64,000 bases of DNA from Sanguibacter gelidistatuariae (GCF_900096585.1 NZ_FMYH01000006.1:186001-250000), one strand, 5' to 3'. Shown: positions 48,143-56,628, counted from the first letter of the stretch. Notes: generated by a model not told the origin, from the letters alone. Numbers and translations are program-made.

Positions 48143-48502
48143 CTACTCGGCGACGTCGGGCTGGGACTCCGGCTCGGCGTCGGCCGCTGCGGCGGGCGCC
48201 TTGCCGAGGGCCGCGCGCGAGGCGTCGCCGTTCCAGTCCGGGACGAGCTCGTCGATGCGCGCGGACTGCTCTGAGGTGAGCTCCCCGGCGTCGTAGGCGT
48301 CGATGTGCAGCGCGATCCAGGCGCCGCGGTCAGCCTCGTCCTCGGGGACGGGCGTCACACGGGCCCGGGCACCGAGGTCGTTCCAGCCCGGGATCTCCTC
48401 GTCCAGGTGGGCGACCAGGTCCGCGTCGATGGTCCCGGCGTCGAATGCGTCGATCTGCTCCTTGAGCCAGACGACCAGTTCTTCTTCACTTCTCTCGCTC
48501 AC
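48143..48502 (-). CDS. Small acidic protein with an internal duplication
   Basis: A 119-residue protein made of two similar 30-residue units: WLKEQIDAFDAGTID...LVAHLDEEIPGWND and WIALHIDAYDAGELT...SARIDELVPDWNG. The spacing (W, about 8 residues, D-A-G, then ID/LD, ending P-x-W-N) resembles the Trp-containing helicase-associated repeat. A Pro/Ala/Glu tail follows. There is no catalytic motif; a nucleic-acid or protein-binding role is possible. Confidence 0.72.
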   Translation of the reverse strand: MSERSEEELVVWLKEQIDAFDAGTIDADLVAHLDEEIPGWNDLGARARVTPVPEDEADRGAWIALHIDAYDAGELTSEQSARIDELVPDWNGDASRAALGKAPAAAADAEPESQPDVAE

Positions 48503-48658
48503 GATGTGCCTTGTTCTCTCGTGCGGATACGGATGCTGCTGGCCACCATCATCCCTTGCTCAATGCCTGCCCGACGCCGCGCGCACGCACCGGTTGCGGC
48601 CCGGGGGCCGCGCCCTAGGCTCGAAGGATCCTCCTCGCGCCCACCCGGACGGAACCTC

Positions 48659-48682
48659 ATGACCCAGACCGTCGTCGCATGA
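48659..48682 (+). other. Seven-codon open frame overlapping the AarF start
   Basis: ATG at 48659 begins MTQTVVA and stops with a TGA that overlaps the AarF-kinase ATG (ATGA). The first 20 bases are a near-copy of the AarF gene start (three mismatches, 20 bp apart), so this may be a tandem duplication that left a leader peptide. Expression is unproven. Confidence 0.4.
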
Positions 48683-50406
48683 CCGAGACCGCCGTCGTGC
48701 TCCTGTCCCACCGCAGCCGGCTGGCCGAGATCCTGCGGGTGCTGGCTCGGTACGGGCTCGCGGGGATCCTCGACGAGGGTGCCTTCGACGCGATGATCGC
48801 CGACCGCCCGCGGACGCCCATGGCATTCCTCGCCGACTGGCTGACGGCCAAGGTCGACCTGGACGTGGCGCAGATGACCCCGGGTGAGCGGATCTGCGCG
48901 GCGCTCAGCGAGCTCGGCACCACATGGGTGAAGCTCGGCCAGATGCTCAGTGTCCGCCCCGACATCGTCGGACCCACGATCGCCGCCGCCCTCGCCACCC
49001 TGCAGTCGGGTGTCCCCCCGGACGATCCCGACGTCAGCCTCGCCCGGGTCGAGGAGGCCCTCGGCGGCCCCGTCGGTGACAGGTTCGCGTCCTACTCGAC
49101 GGTGGCCTTCGCCTCCGGCTCAGTCGCGCAGGTGCACGAGGCGGTGCTCACCGACGGCACGGCGGTCATGGTCAAGGTGGTCCACGAGGGCGCCGTCGAG
49201 CGGTCCCGGGAGGACCTCGAGATCATGCACGCCCTCGCCCGCCAGGGTGAGCAAGACGACCCGGGCCTGGCCCGCTACCGGCCGACACAGCTGATCGCGG
49301 AGTTCGACACGATGCTCACCCGCGCCCTCGACCTGCGGGGCGAGGCGCAGAACCTCCGGCTCTTCGGCCGGCTGTTCGCCGCCGAGCCCGACCTCGTCCT
49401 CCCGGCGCCGATCGACTCCCTGAGCGGGGCGCAGATCCTCACGATGACCCGGATCGACGGCCTGCACATGAGCGACCGGGCGAGCGTGGAGGCGGCCGGG
49501 TGGGACGTCGACGCCCTCGTACGCCGGGCCACCGAGCTGTACCTCGACATGATCTTCCGGTACGGGATCTTTCACGCCGACCCGCACCCGGGGAACTTCC
49601 TGCTGCCGGGTCAGGGGCGGCTCGCCATCCTCGACTTCGGCGACGTCGGGCGACTCTCCCCCACCCGGCGCGACCAGCTCGAAGAGCTGGTGGTGGCGAT
49701 CGGCGGGCACGACCTCGACACCCTCGTCGACGCGGTCGTCGAGATGACCAACCCGACCCCGGGAACCGATCTCAAGGAGCTGCGCTCGGCCGTGAGCGCC
49801 TGGGCGGACCAGTACCTGCTCGCCGCGGTCGGCTCCCTCGACCTGTCGGAGATCGTCTCGACCGCCATGTCGCTCATGCACGACCACCACCTGTCCCTGC
49901 CGGCCGACCTCGCCCTGCTGTTCCGGGTGCTCACCCAGCTGCAGGGCATGGGCGCCGAGCTCGGCATCACCCTCAACATCGAAGAGCTGCTCGCCCCGTA
50001 CCTGACCCAGAGCGTGCAGGAGCGCCTCTCACCGCGGCGCCTCGCGCGGCGCGCCCTGCGCTCGGCGCACCGCTGGAGCGCCTTCCTGGACGGCCTGCCC
50101 GACGACCTGACCGCGCTCCTGGACGGTGTCCGCGAGGGCAAGGTGTCGATCGACCTCAACGTCCACGACGTCGACCACGTCGCCGACCGCCTGGTCGACG
50201 CCGGGATCGCCGCTGCCTCGATCCTTGCCTCGGCGCAGCTGGTGTCCCGGTCGACGGGGCCGACGGTCGCCGGCGTGTCCGTCCCCGGCCTGCTCGCGGC
50301 CGGGGTGGGCGCGCTCACCTGGCGCCGGCTGGCCGTCCAGCGCAGGCGGCGGCGCCCGTTGTCCGCGAAGGTCCGCGACGCGGTGTCGGTGGCCCGCGCC
50401 CGGTGA
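48679..50406 (+). CDS. ABC1/AarF/UbiB-family kinase-like protein
   Basis: A 575-residue atypical kinase. The KxGQ motif (WVKLGQMLSVRPDIV) precedes the kinase-like core. ATP-binding region FASGSVAQVHEAVLTDGTAVMVKVV, catalytic loop FHADPHPGNFLL and metal-binding ILDFGDVGRL are intact. A C-terminal pair of hydrophobic segments (AAASILASAQLV; VSVPGLLAAGVGALTW) probably anchors it in the membrane. UbiB relatives support quinone synthesis or lipid handling. In an actinobacterium with menaquinone the role is uncertain. Confidence 0.92.
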   Translation: MTETAVVLLSHRSRLAEILRVLARYGLAGILDEGAFDAMIADRPRTPMAFLADWLTAKVDLDVAQMTPGERICAALSELGTTWVKLGQMLSVRPDIVGPTIAAALATLQSGVPPDDPDVSLARVEEALGGPVGDRFASYSTVAFASGSVAQVHEAVLTDGTAVMVKVVHEGAVERSREDLEIMHALARQGEQDDPGLARYRPTQLIAEFDTMLTRALDLRGEAQNLRLFGRLFAAEPDLVLPAPIDSLSGAQILTMTRIDGLHMSDRASVEAAGWDVDALVRRATELYLDMIFRYGIFHADPHPGNFLLPGQGRLAILDFGDVGRLSPTRRDQLEELVVAIGGHDLDTLVDAVVEMTNPTPGTDLKELRSAVSAWADQYLLAAVGSLDLSEIVSTAMSLMHDHHLSLPADLALLFRVLTQLQGMGAELGITLNIEELLAPYLTQSVQERLSPRRLARRALRSAHRWSAFLDGLPDDLTALLDGVREGKVSIDLNVHDVDHVADRLVDAGIAAASILASAQLVSRSTGPTVAGVSVPGLLAAGVGALTWRRLAVQRRRRRPLSAKVRDAVSVARAR

Positions 50407-50459
50407 GCCGCGCGGACCCTCCGAGCACCATGGCAAGGGCCTCGACCCTGAGCCGCCCG

Positions 50460-51023
50460 TCAGCCCGTGGCGTCCGGCCGGTCGGTCTGGACCGAGACGA
50501 CCGGTTCCGGGACCGTCGGCCCCTCCTGCGCCGGGAGCAGCCAGGACGCCGCCAAGGCGCAGCACAGCAGACCTACCGACCCCAGCACCAGGGCGACGAC
50601 GGACAGCGTGTGGTCCGGGCCTGGCCGGAACGCACCGCGCAGCCCGAGGACAAAGGCCGCGAGCGCCGCCGCGACGGCGAGCGGGGGCAGGACCGGCAGC
50701 AGGCCCAGTCCGACCACCCCGACCGCCACAGCCGCGACGGACGACCGGCCAGGTCCACCGGAGGCGACCGTCAGCACGTAGCCGTGCCGGGCGAGCACCT
50801 CGACCGGGGTACCCAGCCGGGCGAGGATCGCCTCGCCCTCCGACCATCCGACGGGGTGGTCGAGCCGCGAGAGGTTGTTGTCCACCTGCGCGCGCATGTC
50901 CGCGAGGACCGTCTCGCGCAACGGTGGAGGAGCGTCGACGAGCGCCCGCTCGATCGCGCCCAGATATGTCTCGAACGCCTTGGGCAACGTGCTGCCCCGC
51001 GTGCCCGGTCGAGCTGCCCCCAT
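50460..51023 (-). CDS. Membrane protein with HAAS/DUF1700-like domain
   Basis: A 187-residue protein. Its N-terminal soluble domain (about 15-80: FETYLGAIERALVDAPPPLRETVLADMRAQVDNNLSRLDHPVGWSEGEAILARLGTPVEVLARHGYVLT) has the pattern of HAAS signalling domains, which in other genes are paired with PadR regulators. Three or four hydrophobic helices follow. No PadR gene is adjacent here. The start at 51023 is supported by AGGGGG at 6 nt; a further upstream ATG lies at 51068. Confidence 0.75.
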   Translation of the reverse strand: MGAARPGTRGSTLPKAFETYLGAIERALVDAPPPLRETVLADMRAQVDNNLSRLDHPVGWSEGEAILARLGTPVEVLARHGYVLTVASGGPGRSSVAAVAVGVVGLGLLPVLPPLAVAAALAAFVLGLRGAFRPGPDHTLSVVALVLGSVGLLCCALAASWLLPAQEGPTVPEPVVSVQTDRPDATG

Positions 51024-51132
51024 GCCGTTCCCCCTGTGTCGTCCTGCCGACCCGACACCGTCGATCATTGCGCCGACGGTGCAGGACAGACCTCACGATA
51101 CTCACGACCATGACGATCTCCCTGCATACTGA

Positions 51133-51164
51133 CCGACTTGCGCCGCAGCCGACTTGCGCTGCAG
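51133..51164. repeat. Two 16-bp tandem repeats
   Basis: CCGACTTGCGCCGCAG is followed at once by CCGACTTGCGCTGCAG (one mismatch) in the 176-bp intergenic space between the HAAS-domain gene and the stress protein gene. No hairpin or start site is evident. Confidence 0.6.
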
Positions 51165-51199
51165 CCGTTCGTCACCCGCGCCTGCGAGAGGACGACCGG

Positions 51200-52126
51200 T
51201 CAGTCCTCGGCGTCGAGCAGGCCGGTCGCCCTGGGCGAGTGCACGACGACGACCGGATGCCTCGCGTGGTGCAGGACCGCCTGGCTCACCGAACCGAGCA
51301 GTACACCACGGACCTCTCCTCGCCCCCGGGAGCCCACGACCGTCATCATCGCCTCCCGGCCCGCCTCGACGAGCACCCGGGCGGCCCGGCCGCTCACCAC
51401 GCGCTGCTCGACGTCGACGCCTCGGTCCTGCGGGGTGCGCAGCCTCGCGAGGGTCTCGACGAGGCGCTCCTCGGCGGAGACCCGCGCGGCCTTCTCGCCG
51501 TCACCGTAGAAGATCGAGTTCTCCCGCCACCGGTCGATCAGCGGGACCTCGTACACGGCGACCGCGAGGACAGCCAACCTGCGGCGTCGGGCCTCGTCGA
51601 CGGCGAAACGGACCGCCACGTCGCTGTGCGCCGAGCCGTCCACCCCCACGACCACCCGGCCATGGCTGGGCTGGGAGTGGCTGGGCTGGGACCGGTCCTG
51701 TCGGCGGGGCACGACGACCACCGGCGCCGAGCACCGTGCGGCGACGCGGGTGCTCGTCGATCCGAAGAACATCGCCCCGAGCGCCCCCATGCCTCGCGCG
51801 CCAAGCACCACGAGATCGGCGCCGACCCCCGCGCTGATCAAGGCTGCGGCCGGCTGCCCGTAGTCGAGCGTGGCAGTCAAGGTCACCCCGGGCTCGCGGT
51901 CGCGCGCGGCACCCCGCGCGGCGGTGAGCACGGCGTCGGCATAACCCCGCAGCTCGGTCACCGGCTCGGCGTGGGTCACGGCGTCCGTGAACGGCGCACT
52001 CGTCACCGGCAGGTGCATGACATAGCGGATGTCGAGGGCTACCCCGCGCAGCGCCGCCTCGCTCGCCGCCCAGGCCAGCGCGCGTGCGCTCTCGGCCGAC
52101 CCGTCCACCCCGACGACCACAGCCAT
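51200..52126 (-). CDS. Tandem universal stress protein
   Basis: A 308-residue protein with two UspA domains. The first domain (about 1-145) has VVVGVDGSAES at its N-terminus and LGARGMGALGAMFFGSTSTRVA, the second (about 155-300) has VVVGVDGSAHSDVA and VGSRGRGEVRGVLLGSVSQAVL. Both keep the ATP-binding G-x2-G-x9-G-(S/T) pattern. Such tandem Usps in actinobacteria relate to stress and dormancy. ATG 52126 follows GAGGTGAG at good spacing; a longer open reading upstream has no homology to the family. Confidence 0.92.
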   Translation of the reverse strand: MAVVVGVDGSAESARALAWAASEAALRGVALDIRYVMHLPVTSAPFTDAVTHAEPVTELRGYADAVLTAARGAARDREPGVTLTATLDYGQPAAALISAGVGADLVVLGARGMGALGAMFFGSTSTRVAARCSAPVVVVPRRQDRSQPSHSQPSHGRVVVGVDGSAHSDVAVRFAVDEARRRRLAVLAVAVYEVPLIDRWRENSIFYGDGEKAARVSAEERLVETLARLRTPQDRGVDVEQRVVSGRAARVLVEAGREAMMTVVGSRGRGEVRGVLLGSVSQAVLHHARHPVVVVHSPRATGLLDAED

Positions 52127-52316
52127 CGCGCTCACCTCACCGGTTCCTGCGGGGCCCCCTGGGCCCGTCGCCACCCGGCGGCACGGAGCCTGCACGAGAG
52201 ACCTCGTCACCTTCCATTCTGCGCGCTCGTCCGCAACCGCGCCGAGGCGCCGTCGGGAGGACCACGCCCCTCGCGCGGCCGCTGCCCACGCTCCCCGTAT
52301 CCGCGCTGGCAGCAGC

Positions 52317-52322
52317 CATACT
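52317..52322 (+). promoter_or_regulatory. Leaderless -10 of the AlkZ-like gene
   Basis: CATACT, then 6 nt (GGACGG), then the ATG at 52329. The same hexamer and geometry occur at the response regulator gene (59950-59955). Confidence 0.45.
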
Positions 52323-52328
52323 GGACGG

Positions 52329-53483
52329 ATGGCACTGGCGATCCCCCGGACGGAGCTGCTGCGGTTGCGCCTGCGCAGCCACGGACTCACCCGACCATCG
52401 AAGGGCCCCGTCGCCGGAGTATCAGGAGCCGTAGCGCCGGACGCGGCCGCCGCCCGGATGTTCGCACTGCAAGGTCAGGACCTGCCGGGGGCGCTGTGGT
52501 CGATCGGCCAGCGCGCACCGGGGACGGACCTCGCCCAGGTGCGCACAGCCTTCGACTCCGGCGAGCTCGTGAGGAGCTGGCCGCTGCGGGGAACCTTGCA
52601 CGTCCTGGCGGCCGAGGATCTCGGCTGGGTGCTGGCGCTGACCGGCGCGCGGTCCCTCGGTGGGGCGGCGGGCCGCGAGCGCCAGCTGGGTCTCGACGCG
52701 GCCGCCTTCGACGTCGCCCGGGAGGTCGCGGCGGGCGTGCTCGAGCGCGGACGCCAAGCGTCGCGCGCCGAGCTCTTCGCGGCCTTCGACCGGGCTGGCG
52801 TGTCTACGGACGGCCAGCGCGGCGTGCACCTGTTGTGGCACCTGGCCGTCGAGGGCCTGCTCGTGCTCGGTCCCTTCCGGGGCGCCGAGCAGTTCGTCGT
52901 GCTCACCGAGGAGTGGATCCCCCAGCCGCGTGCGCTCAGCGGTGACGAGGCGGTCCGCGAGCTCGTCGTGCGGTATCTCACCGGGCGCGGGCCTGCGACC
53001 CTGGCCGACCTCACCTGGTGGTCGAAGCTCCCGGTGACCGCCGCGCGTCGGGCGCTGGACGACCTGCGCGACTCGCTCACAGAGCTCAGCTGCGCCGGGA
53101 CGACGTCGTGGGCGCTCGGGTCCACGCTGGACCGGGTGGCTGGGGAGAGCCCGCGGCAGGTGCTCATGCTCCCCGGCTTCGACGAGTTCCTGCTCGGCTA
53201 CTCCGACCGGAGCGCGCCCCTGGCGCCCCACCACGCGCCGTTGACCGTGCCGGGTGGCAACGGGGTGTTCAAGCCGACGGTGGTCGTCGGCGGCAGGGTC
53301 GTGGGACTGTGGTCTCGGCGGGCGTCCGCGCATCGCGTGATCGTGACATGCTCGCCCTTCGACAAGCCGTTCCCGCCGCGGGTGGCGGCGGCTCTTGCGT
53401 CCGCAGCGGCGGACTACGGGCGTTTCCACGGGCTCGAGGCGCAGATCGTGCTCGGAGACCCCGTCAGGACGAGAAGCGGCTGA
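52329..53483 (+). CDS. Winged-helix AlkZ-like DNA glycosylase
   Basis: A 384-residue protein of the AlkZ/YcaQ winged-helix superfamily, which unhooks interstrand crosslinks or removes bulky adducts in some members. The QxQ-type catalytic motif is ALQGQD (Q48, Q50, D51), followed by VRSWPLRGTLHVL (the RGTxH element). Later elements are PATLADLTWWSKLP and MLPGFDEFLLGYSDR. It lacks a signal peptide. Its last 20 bp overlap the convergent EamA gene. The substrate is unproven. Confidence 0.85.
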   Translation: MALAIPRTELLRLRLRSHGLTRPSKGPVAGVSGAVAPDAAAARMFALQGQDLPGALWSIGQRAPGTDLAQVRTAFDSGELVRSWPLRGTLHVLAAEDLGWVLALTGARSLGGAAGRERQLGLDAAAFDVAREVAAGVLERGRQASRAELFAAFDRAGVSTDGQRGVHLLWHLAVEGLLVLGPFRGAEQFVVLTEEWIPQPRALSGDEAVRELVVRYLTGRGPATLADLTWWSKLPVTAARRALDDLRDSLTELSCAGTTSWALGSTLDRVAGESPRQVLMLPGFDEFLLGYSDRSAPLAPHHAPLTVPGGNGVFKPTVVVGGRVVGLWSRRASAHRVIVTCSPFDKPFPPRVAAALASAAADYGRFHGLEAQIVLGDPVRTRSG

Positions 53484-54351
53484 ACCCGGTGCCCAGCGTC
53501 CGAGCGGTGGTGCGAACCTGACCCACGACGATCCCCGCGAGGACCAGGACGAGCCCTGCCACCTGGCCACGCCCCAGGGCCTCGTGCGCGATGACGGTGC
53601 CCAGCAGCACGCCGGTCACCGGGTTGAGCAGCCCGACGAGTCCCACCGACCCGGCAGGGAGATGCTTGAGGCCGGTGAACCACGCGACGTAGGCGATCGC
53701 CGTCGCGACCACGCTCACATAGGCGAAGCCAGCCAGCGCGGAGAGGGACACCGGCGGCGGAGCCCCCTCCACGAGGACGGCGAAGGGCAGCACGGTCAGC
53801 CCTCCCGCCAGGAGCTGCCACGACGTGGTGGACAGCACATGGGTGCCGCTCCCCCACCGCCTGGTCAGCACGAAGCCGACAGAGGAGATGATCATGGCGG
53901 CGACCGAGGCGAGCACGCCGCGTACGTTCACCTCGCCACCTCCGCCGGAGAGCATGAGCACGACGCCGATCACCCCGGCCCCCGCGCCGAGCAGCGCCAT
54001 GGCCCGTGGCCGCTCGTTGAGCAGCAGCCAGCCGAAGAGCATCATCACGACCGAGGACGTCGCCATGATCGTCGCCGCGACGCTCGTGGGGAGCAGCTGG
54101 CCTGCGACGTAGACGAGGGCGAAGAAGACACCCATGTTCAGCGCGCCCAGCACGAGCGAGCGCCACCACCACTCCCCGCGCGGCAGCTCGCGACGCAGCG
54201 CGAGCAGGAGCAGTCCCGCCGGCAGGGCGCGCAGCACGGCTCCGTAGAGCGGGTACCCCGCCGGCAGCGCGTGCCTCGTGACGTAGTACGTGGTCCCCCA
54301 CGCGATGGGCGCGATCGCCGTCACGGCCAACCATCTCCATTTACCTTCCAT
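53464..54351 (-). CDS. EamA-family (DMT) transporter
   Basis: A 295-residue inner-membrane protein with ten helices in two EamA halves: WGTTYYVTRHALPAGYPLYGAVLRALPAG...AATIMATSSVVMMLFGWLLLNERP in the first, SVVATAIAYVAWFTGLKHLPAGSVGLVGLLNPVTGVLLGTVIAHEAL in the second. It probably exports a metabolite or drug. The start at 54351 is set by the TATAGT -10 seven nt upstream on the minus strand, mirrored to the MarR gene. Regulation by that MarR protein is very likely. Confidence 0.92.
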   Translation of the reverse strand: MEGKWRWLAVTAIAPIAWGTTYYVTRHALPAGYPLYGAVLRALPAGLLLLALRRELPRGEWWWRSLVLGALNMGVFFALVYVAGQLLPTSVAATIMATSSVVMMLFGWLLLNERPRAMALLGAGAGVIGVVLMLSGGGGEVNVRGVLASVAAMIISSVGFVLTRRWGSGTHVLSTTSWQLLAGGLTVLPFAVLVEGAPPPVSLSALAGFAYVSVVATAIAYVAWFTGLKHLPAGSVGLVGLLNPVTGVLLGTVIAHEALGRGQVAGLVLVLAGIVVGQVRTTARTLGTGFSRFSS

Positions 54352-54394
54352 GGAAGCAACTATAGCTTCCGAGGAAGATATAGTTGCTTCCATG
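54349..54394. promoter_or_regulatory. Mirrored leaderless promoters in one 42-bp palindrome (MarR operator)
   Basis: Positions 54351-54370 and 54373-54392 are reverse complements with 19 of 20 bases matching, around a central GA. Each arm holds TATAGT seven nt before an ATG: 54379-54384 for the marR-type gene and 54359-54364 (minus strand) for the EamA gene. The 40-bp intergenic has no room for Shine-Dalgarno sites. Within each arm the CTTCC/GGAAG pairs form further dyads, fitting a MarR dimer site. Confidence 0.85.
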
Positions 54395-54892
54395 ACCGAA
54401 CGATCTGACCACGTGGCCGACATCCAGGCCGAGTGGGCCCGCGAGCGCCCGGACCTGGACGTCTCCCCCCAGGGCGTCATCGGCCGGCTCCATCGACTGG
54501 CCGCCCGCCTGACCGACGAGCTTGTCACGGTCTATTCCCGGCATGGGCTGACCGAGGGCGAGTTCGATGTGCTTGCCGCTCTGCGCCGGGCCGGAGCACC
54601 CTTCGAACGGGCACCGGGCGAGCTCGCCCGGTTCACGATGGTGACCACGGGCGCGATGACCAAGCGCGTGAACCGGCTCGACGAGGTCGGTCTCGTCACC
54701 AGGCGGGCGAGCGAGGTGGACGGCCGCGGCAAGGTCGTCGCGCTGACGCCGGCGGGCAAGGAGCTCATCGATGCGGCGTTCACCGAGCACATGGCCAACG
54801 AGCACCGACTGGTGGGCGCCCTCGATCCCGCGGAGCGAGCCTGCCTCGAGCAGATCCTCGCCGACTGGCTCTCTCGGCTCGACGGGCCGTAG
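54392..54892 (+). CDS. MarR-family regulator
   Basis: A 166-residue winged-helix protein: LVTVYSRHGLTEGEFDVLAALRRAGAPFERAPGELARFTMVTTGAMTKRVNRLDEVGLVTRRASEVDGRGKVVALTPAGKELIDAAF. The recognition helix and wing (DGRGKVVALT) are intact. The N-terminal 45 residues precede the domain and may be part of the dimer interface. It is divergent from the EamA transporter across a palindromic leaderless promoter, so it is probably the autorepressor of both genes. Confidence 0.93.
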   Translation: MTERSDHVADIQAEWARERPDLDVSPQGVIGRLHRLAARLTDELVTVYSRHGLTEGEFDVLAALRRAGAPFERAPGELARFTMVTTGAMTKRVNRLDEVGLVTRRASEVDGRGKVVALTPAGKELIDAAFTEHMANEHRLVGALDPAERACLEQILADWLSRLDGP

Positions 54893-54893
54893 G

Positions 54894-55877
54894 TCAGGAG
54901 ACCTTGGTAGCACCCACGACACGCATCGTCGTGCTGTTGAAGTAGCAGGTCTGCAGGAGGATGTCGCCGGCGACCCCCTCGACCGCATCCGTCGTGCTCC
55001 CCTGGCTGACGTCCCTCGAGTCCACGACCTGATAGGTGCCGTCGACTCCGCCGCCGGTGATGACCACCGTGTCTCCCGTGGAGAGCTTGAGGATCGGAGC
55101 CCCACCGCAGTTGTTGTGGATGGTGAGATACGGGACCGAGAAGAACGCATGGCCGTCGTCACCGCGGAACGCGGTCAGTCCGCCCGCACAGAGGTCGATC
55201 GTTGCCTGGCCCCCGGAGTTGGCGACATAGGTGGTCCAGGCCGGGGCCGCCGCTGCGGCCGCTGGCGCGAGTGCCGCTTGAGCAGGCGCAGCCGGCGTGG
55301 CGGCCCGGCGAGGGACGACGGTCTTCGCCACAGGCGCGGGCCGGTGCCACCCGGCGTCGGACTTCTCGACGAGCTGGGCGAGAGTCGCGGTGGAGGCCTC
55401 ACCTGTCACCGGGTAGCCGGCGTCGGCCTGGAACGCCTCGACGGCGGAGGTGGTGTGGGGGCCGGCGAGCGCGTCCACCGCCCCGACGCCCGAATAGCCG
55501 AGGCTGAGCAGCGTCTGCTGGACCTGGCTGATCGTCTCGGCCGCCTGCGCCGCGGCCGCTCGAGCCGCCTCAGCAACCTGGTCCGCCTGCACCTGCTCCG
55601 CCTCAGCGCTGCGGGCTGCCTCCGCCACGCTGGCCGCTTCAGCGGCACGCGCGACCTCGGCGAGGCCAGCCACCTGTGCCTGCCGGTCCACGATGGCGTC
55701 GTCGATCGCCGCGTCCTTGGCCTGTTGGACTTGCGCCGAATCCACCGATTCCACCAGTGACGGTTGCACTTCCCAGACGACCGCACCGATGTCCGGCGTA
55801 GAGACGAGCGCGGGTGCGGTCCCCGAGGCCACGATCACGGTCAGCGCGACAAGGGTCGCGGCAAGCCTGTTCTGCAT
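54894..55877 (-). CDS. Secreted peptidoglycan-binding protein with sortase-fold domain
   Basis: A 327-residue precursor: signal peptide (MQNRLAATLVALTVIVASGTAPA), Ala-rich coiled coil (about 45-120), PG_binding_1 domain (118-170: QQTLLSLGYSGVGAVDALAG...TTSAVEAFQADAGYPVTG), Ala/Pro linker (180-213) and a C-terminal sortase-like domain. In the last, H254 (TIHNNCGG), C311 (ILLQTCYF, a TLxTC-like strand) and R319 (MRVVGA) sit in the sortase triad order, with GDTVVI between. No LPxTG protein is nearby and there is no C-terminal membrane anchor. It could crosslink or trim a cell-wall partner. ATG follows GGGAGG. Confidence 0.8.
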   Translation of the reverse strand: MQNRLAATLVALTVIVASGTAPALVSTPDIGAVVWEVQPSLVESVDSAQVQQAKDAAIDDAIVDRQAQVAGLAEVARAAEAASVAEAARSAEAEQVQADQVAEAARAAAAQAAETISQVQQTLLSLGYSGVGAVDALAGPHTTSAVEAFQADAGYPVTGEASTATLAQLVEKSDAGWHRPAPVAKTVVPRRAATPAAPAQAALAPAAAAAAPAWTTYVANSGGQATIDLCAGGLTAFRGDDGHAFFSVPYLTIHNNCGGAPILKLSTGDTVVITGGGVDGTYQVVDSRDVSQGSTTDAVEGVAGDILLQTCYFNSTTMRVVGATKVS

Positions 55878-56113
55878 GGTGCCTCCCAAGGGGCTGCGCA
55901 TACGTCGGACGATCACGTGCTGGTCCGCACGGAAGACACGATCAACAGACTTCGATGAATCGAGGCTCCGCACATCCAGTTTCGCCTGCACTGGACATTT
56001 CGGCCATCGGTAGCGATCGCGTCGGGCGGCCCGACGGCGCACAGCGCGTCACGCTGAGGCTCGCGCCAGCGCGCCGGCTCACGTCCAGCAGAGCCGGGGC
56101 ACCCGTCCAGCAG

Positions 56114-56560
56114 TCATGAGGCCGAGTCCTCGGCCAGCACAGTCAGGGTGGTGGTAGTGACTGTCTCCGCAGGTGGCTGGCTCGCCTCGGGAATGGACAC
56201 CCTGCGGGTGGACTCGCCCAGGACTCCACTCATCTCGAGCAGCGGCGCACCGGACCGGGCCGTGAAGGTCAGGCGATAGGCCCGTCCGTCGCACCCATCC
56301 GGCACAGCGTCAAAGGTGACGGCCGAGATCACGTACACCTTGTCGGCTGGGGAGTAGTCAAGGATGGGCGCCGGGTGGACCTGAGCGACCGAGCATCCTG
56401 TCGACGCGGCGTCCGGGCCGCCACGGCCGAGTCCCGCGCGGTCCGTGGCTGCGATCCCGCTGGCCGCCGTCCCGAGCAGCACCACGAAGCAAGCCGTCGC
56501 CAGGCCTCCGGATACCCTTCGAGCGCGGTCGCGCCGTCCACCCGTCACTGCGCACCTCAT
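56114..56560 (-). CDS. Small secreted protein with two-cysteine beta domain
   Basis: A 148-residue precursor with a hydrophobic signal segment (LATACFVVLLGTAASGIAA). The mature part has C56 and C90 separated by 33 residues, then DGRAYRLTFTARSGAPLLEMSG and a Val/Thr-rich end. The C-x-G-x(2)-(Y/L)-x-(L/V)-T-(L/F) element is also found in the two other secreted proteins of this cluster (56680-57528 and 58130-58534). I recognise no named family. Probably part of the SipW secretory unit. Confidence 0.75.
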   Translation of the reverse strand: MRCAVTGGRRDRARRVSGGLATACFVVLLGTAASGIAATDRAGLGRGGPDAASTGCSVAQVHPAPILDYSPADKVYVISAVTFDAVPDGCDGRAYRLTFTARSGAPLLEMSGVLGESTRRVSIPEASQPPAETVTTTTLTVLAEDSAS

Positions 56561-56602
56561 GTGCTGATGTACCGGGCGTCGTGCCCAGCTCCGGGCGTCG
56601 CT

Positions 56603-56628
56603 GCCCTGACCGACTGATCGGTCAGGGC
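56603..56628. terminator. Stem-loop between secretory-cluster genes
   Basis: GCCCTGACCGA and TCGGTCAGGGC form a perfect 11-bp stem closed by CTGA. It lies 51 bp beyond the stop of the 282-residue protein and 43 bp upstream of the start of the 148-residue protein. There is no T-tract; it may be a Rho-dependent or regulatory hairpin, or an attenuator. Confidence 0.45.

Noticed and set aside
50126-52945. 939-codon open frame on the plus strand over the AarF and Usp genes
   Set aside because: Arg/Pro/Ser-rich shadow spanning two unrelated genes on opposite strands; no recognisable domain.
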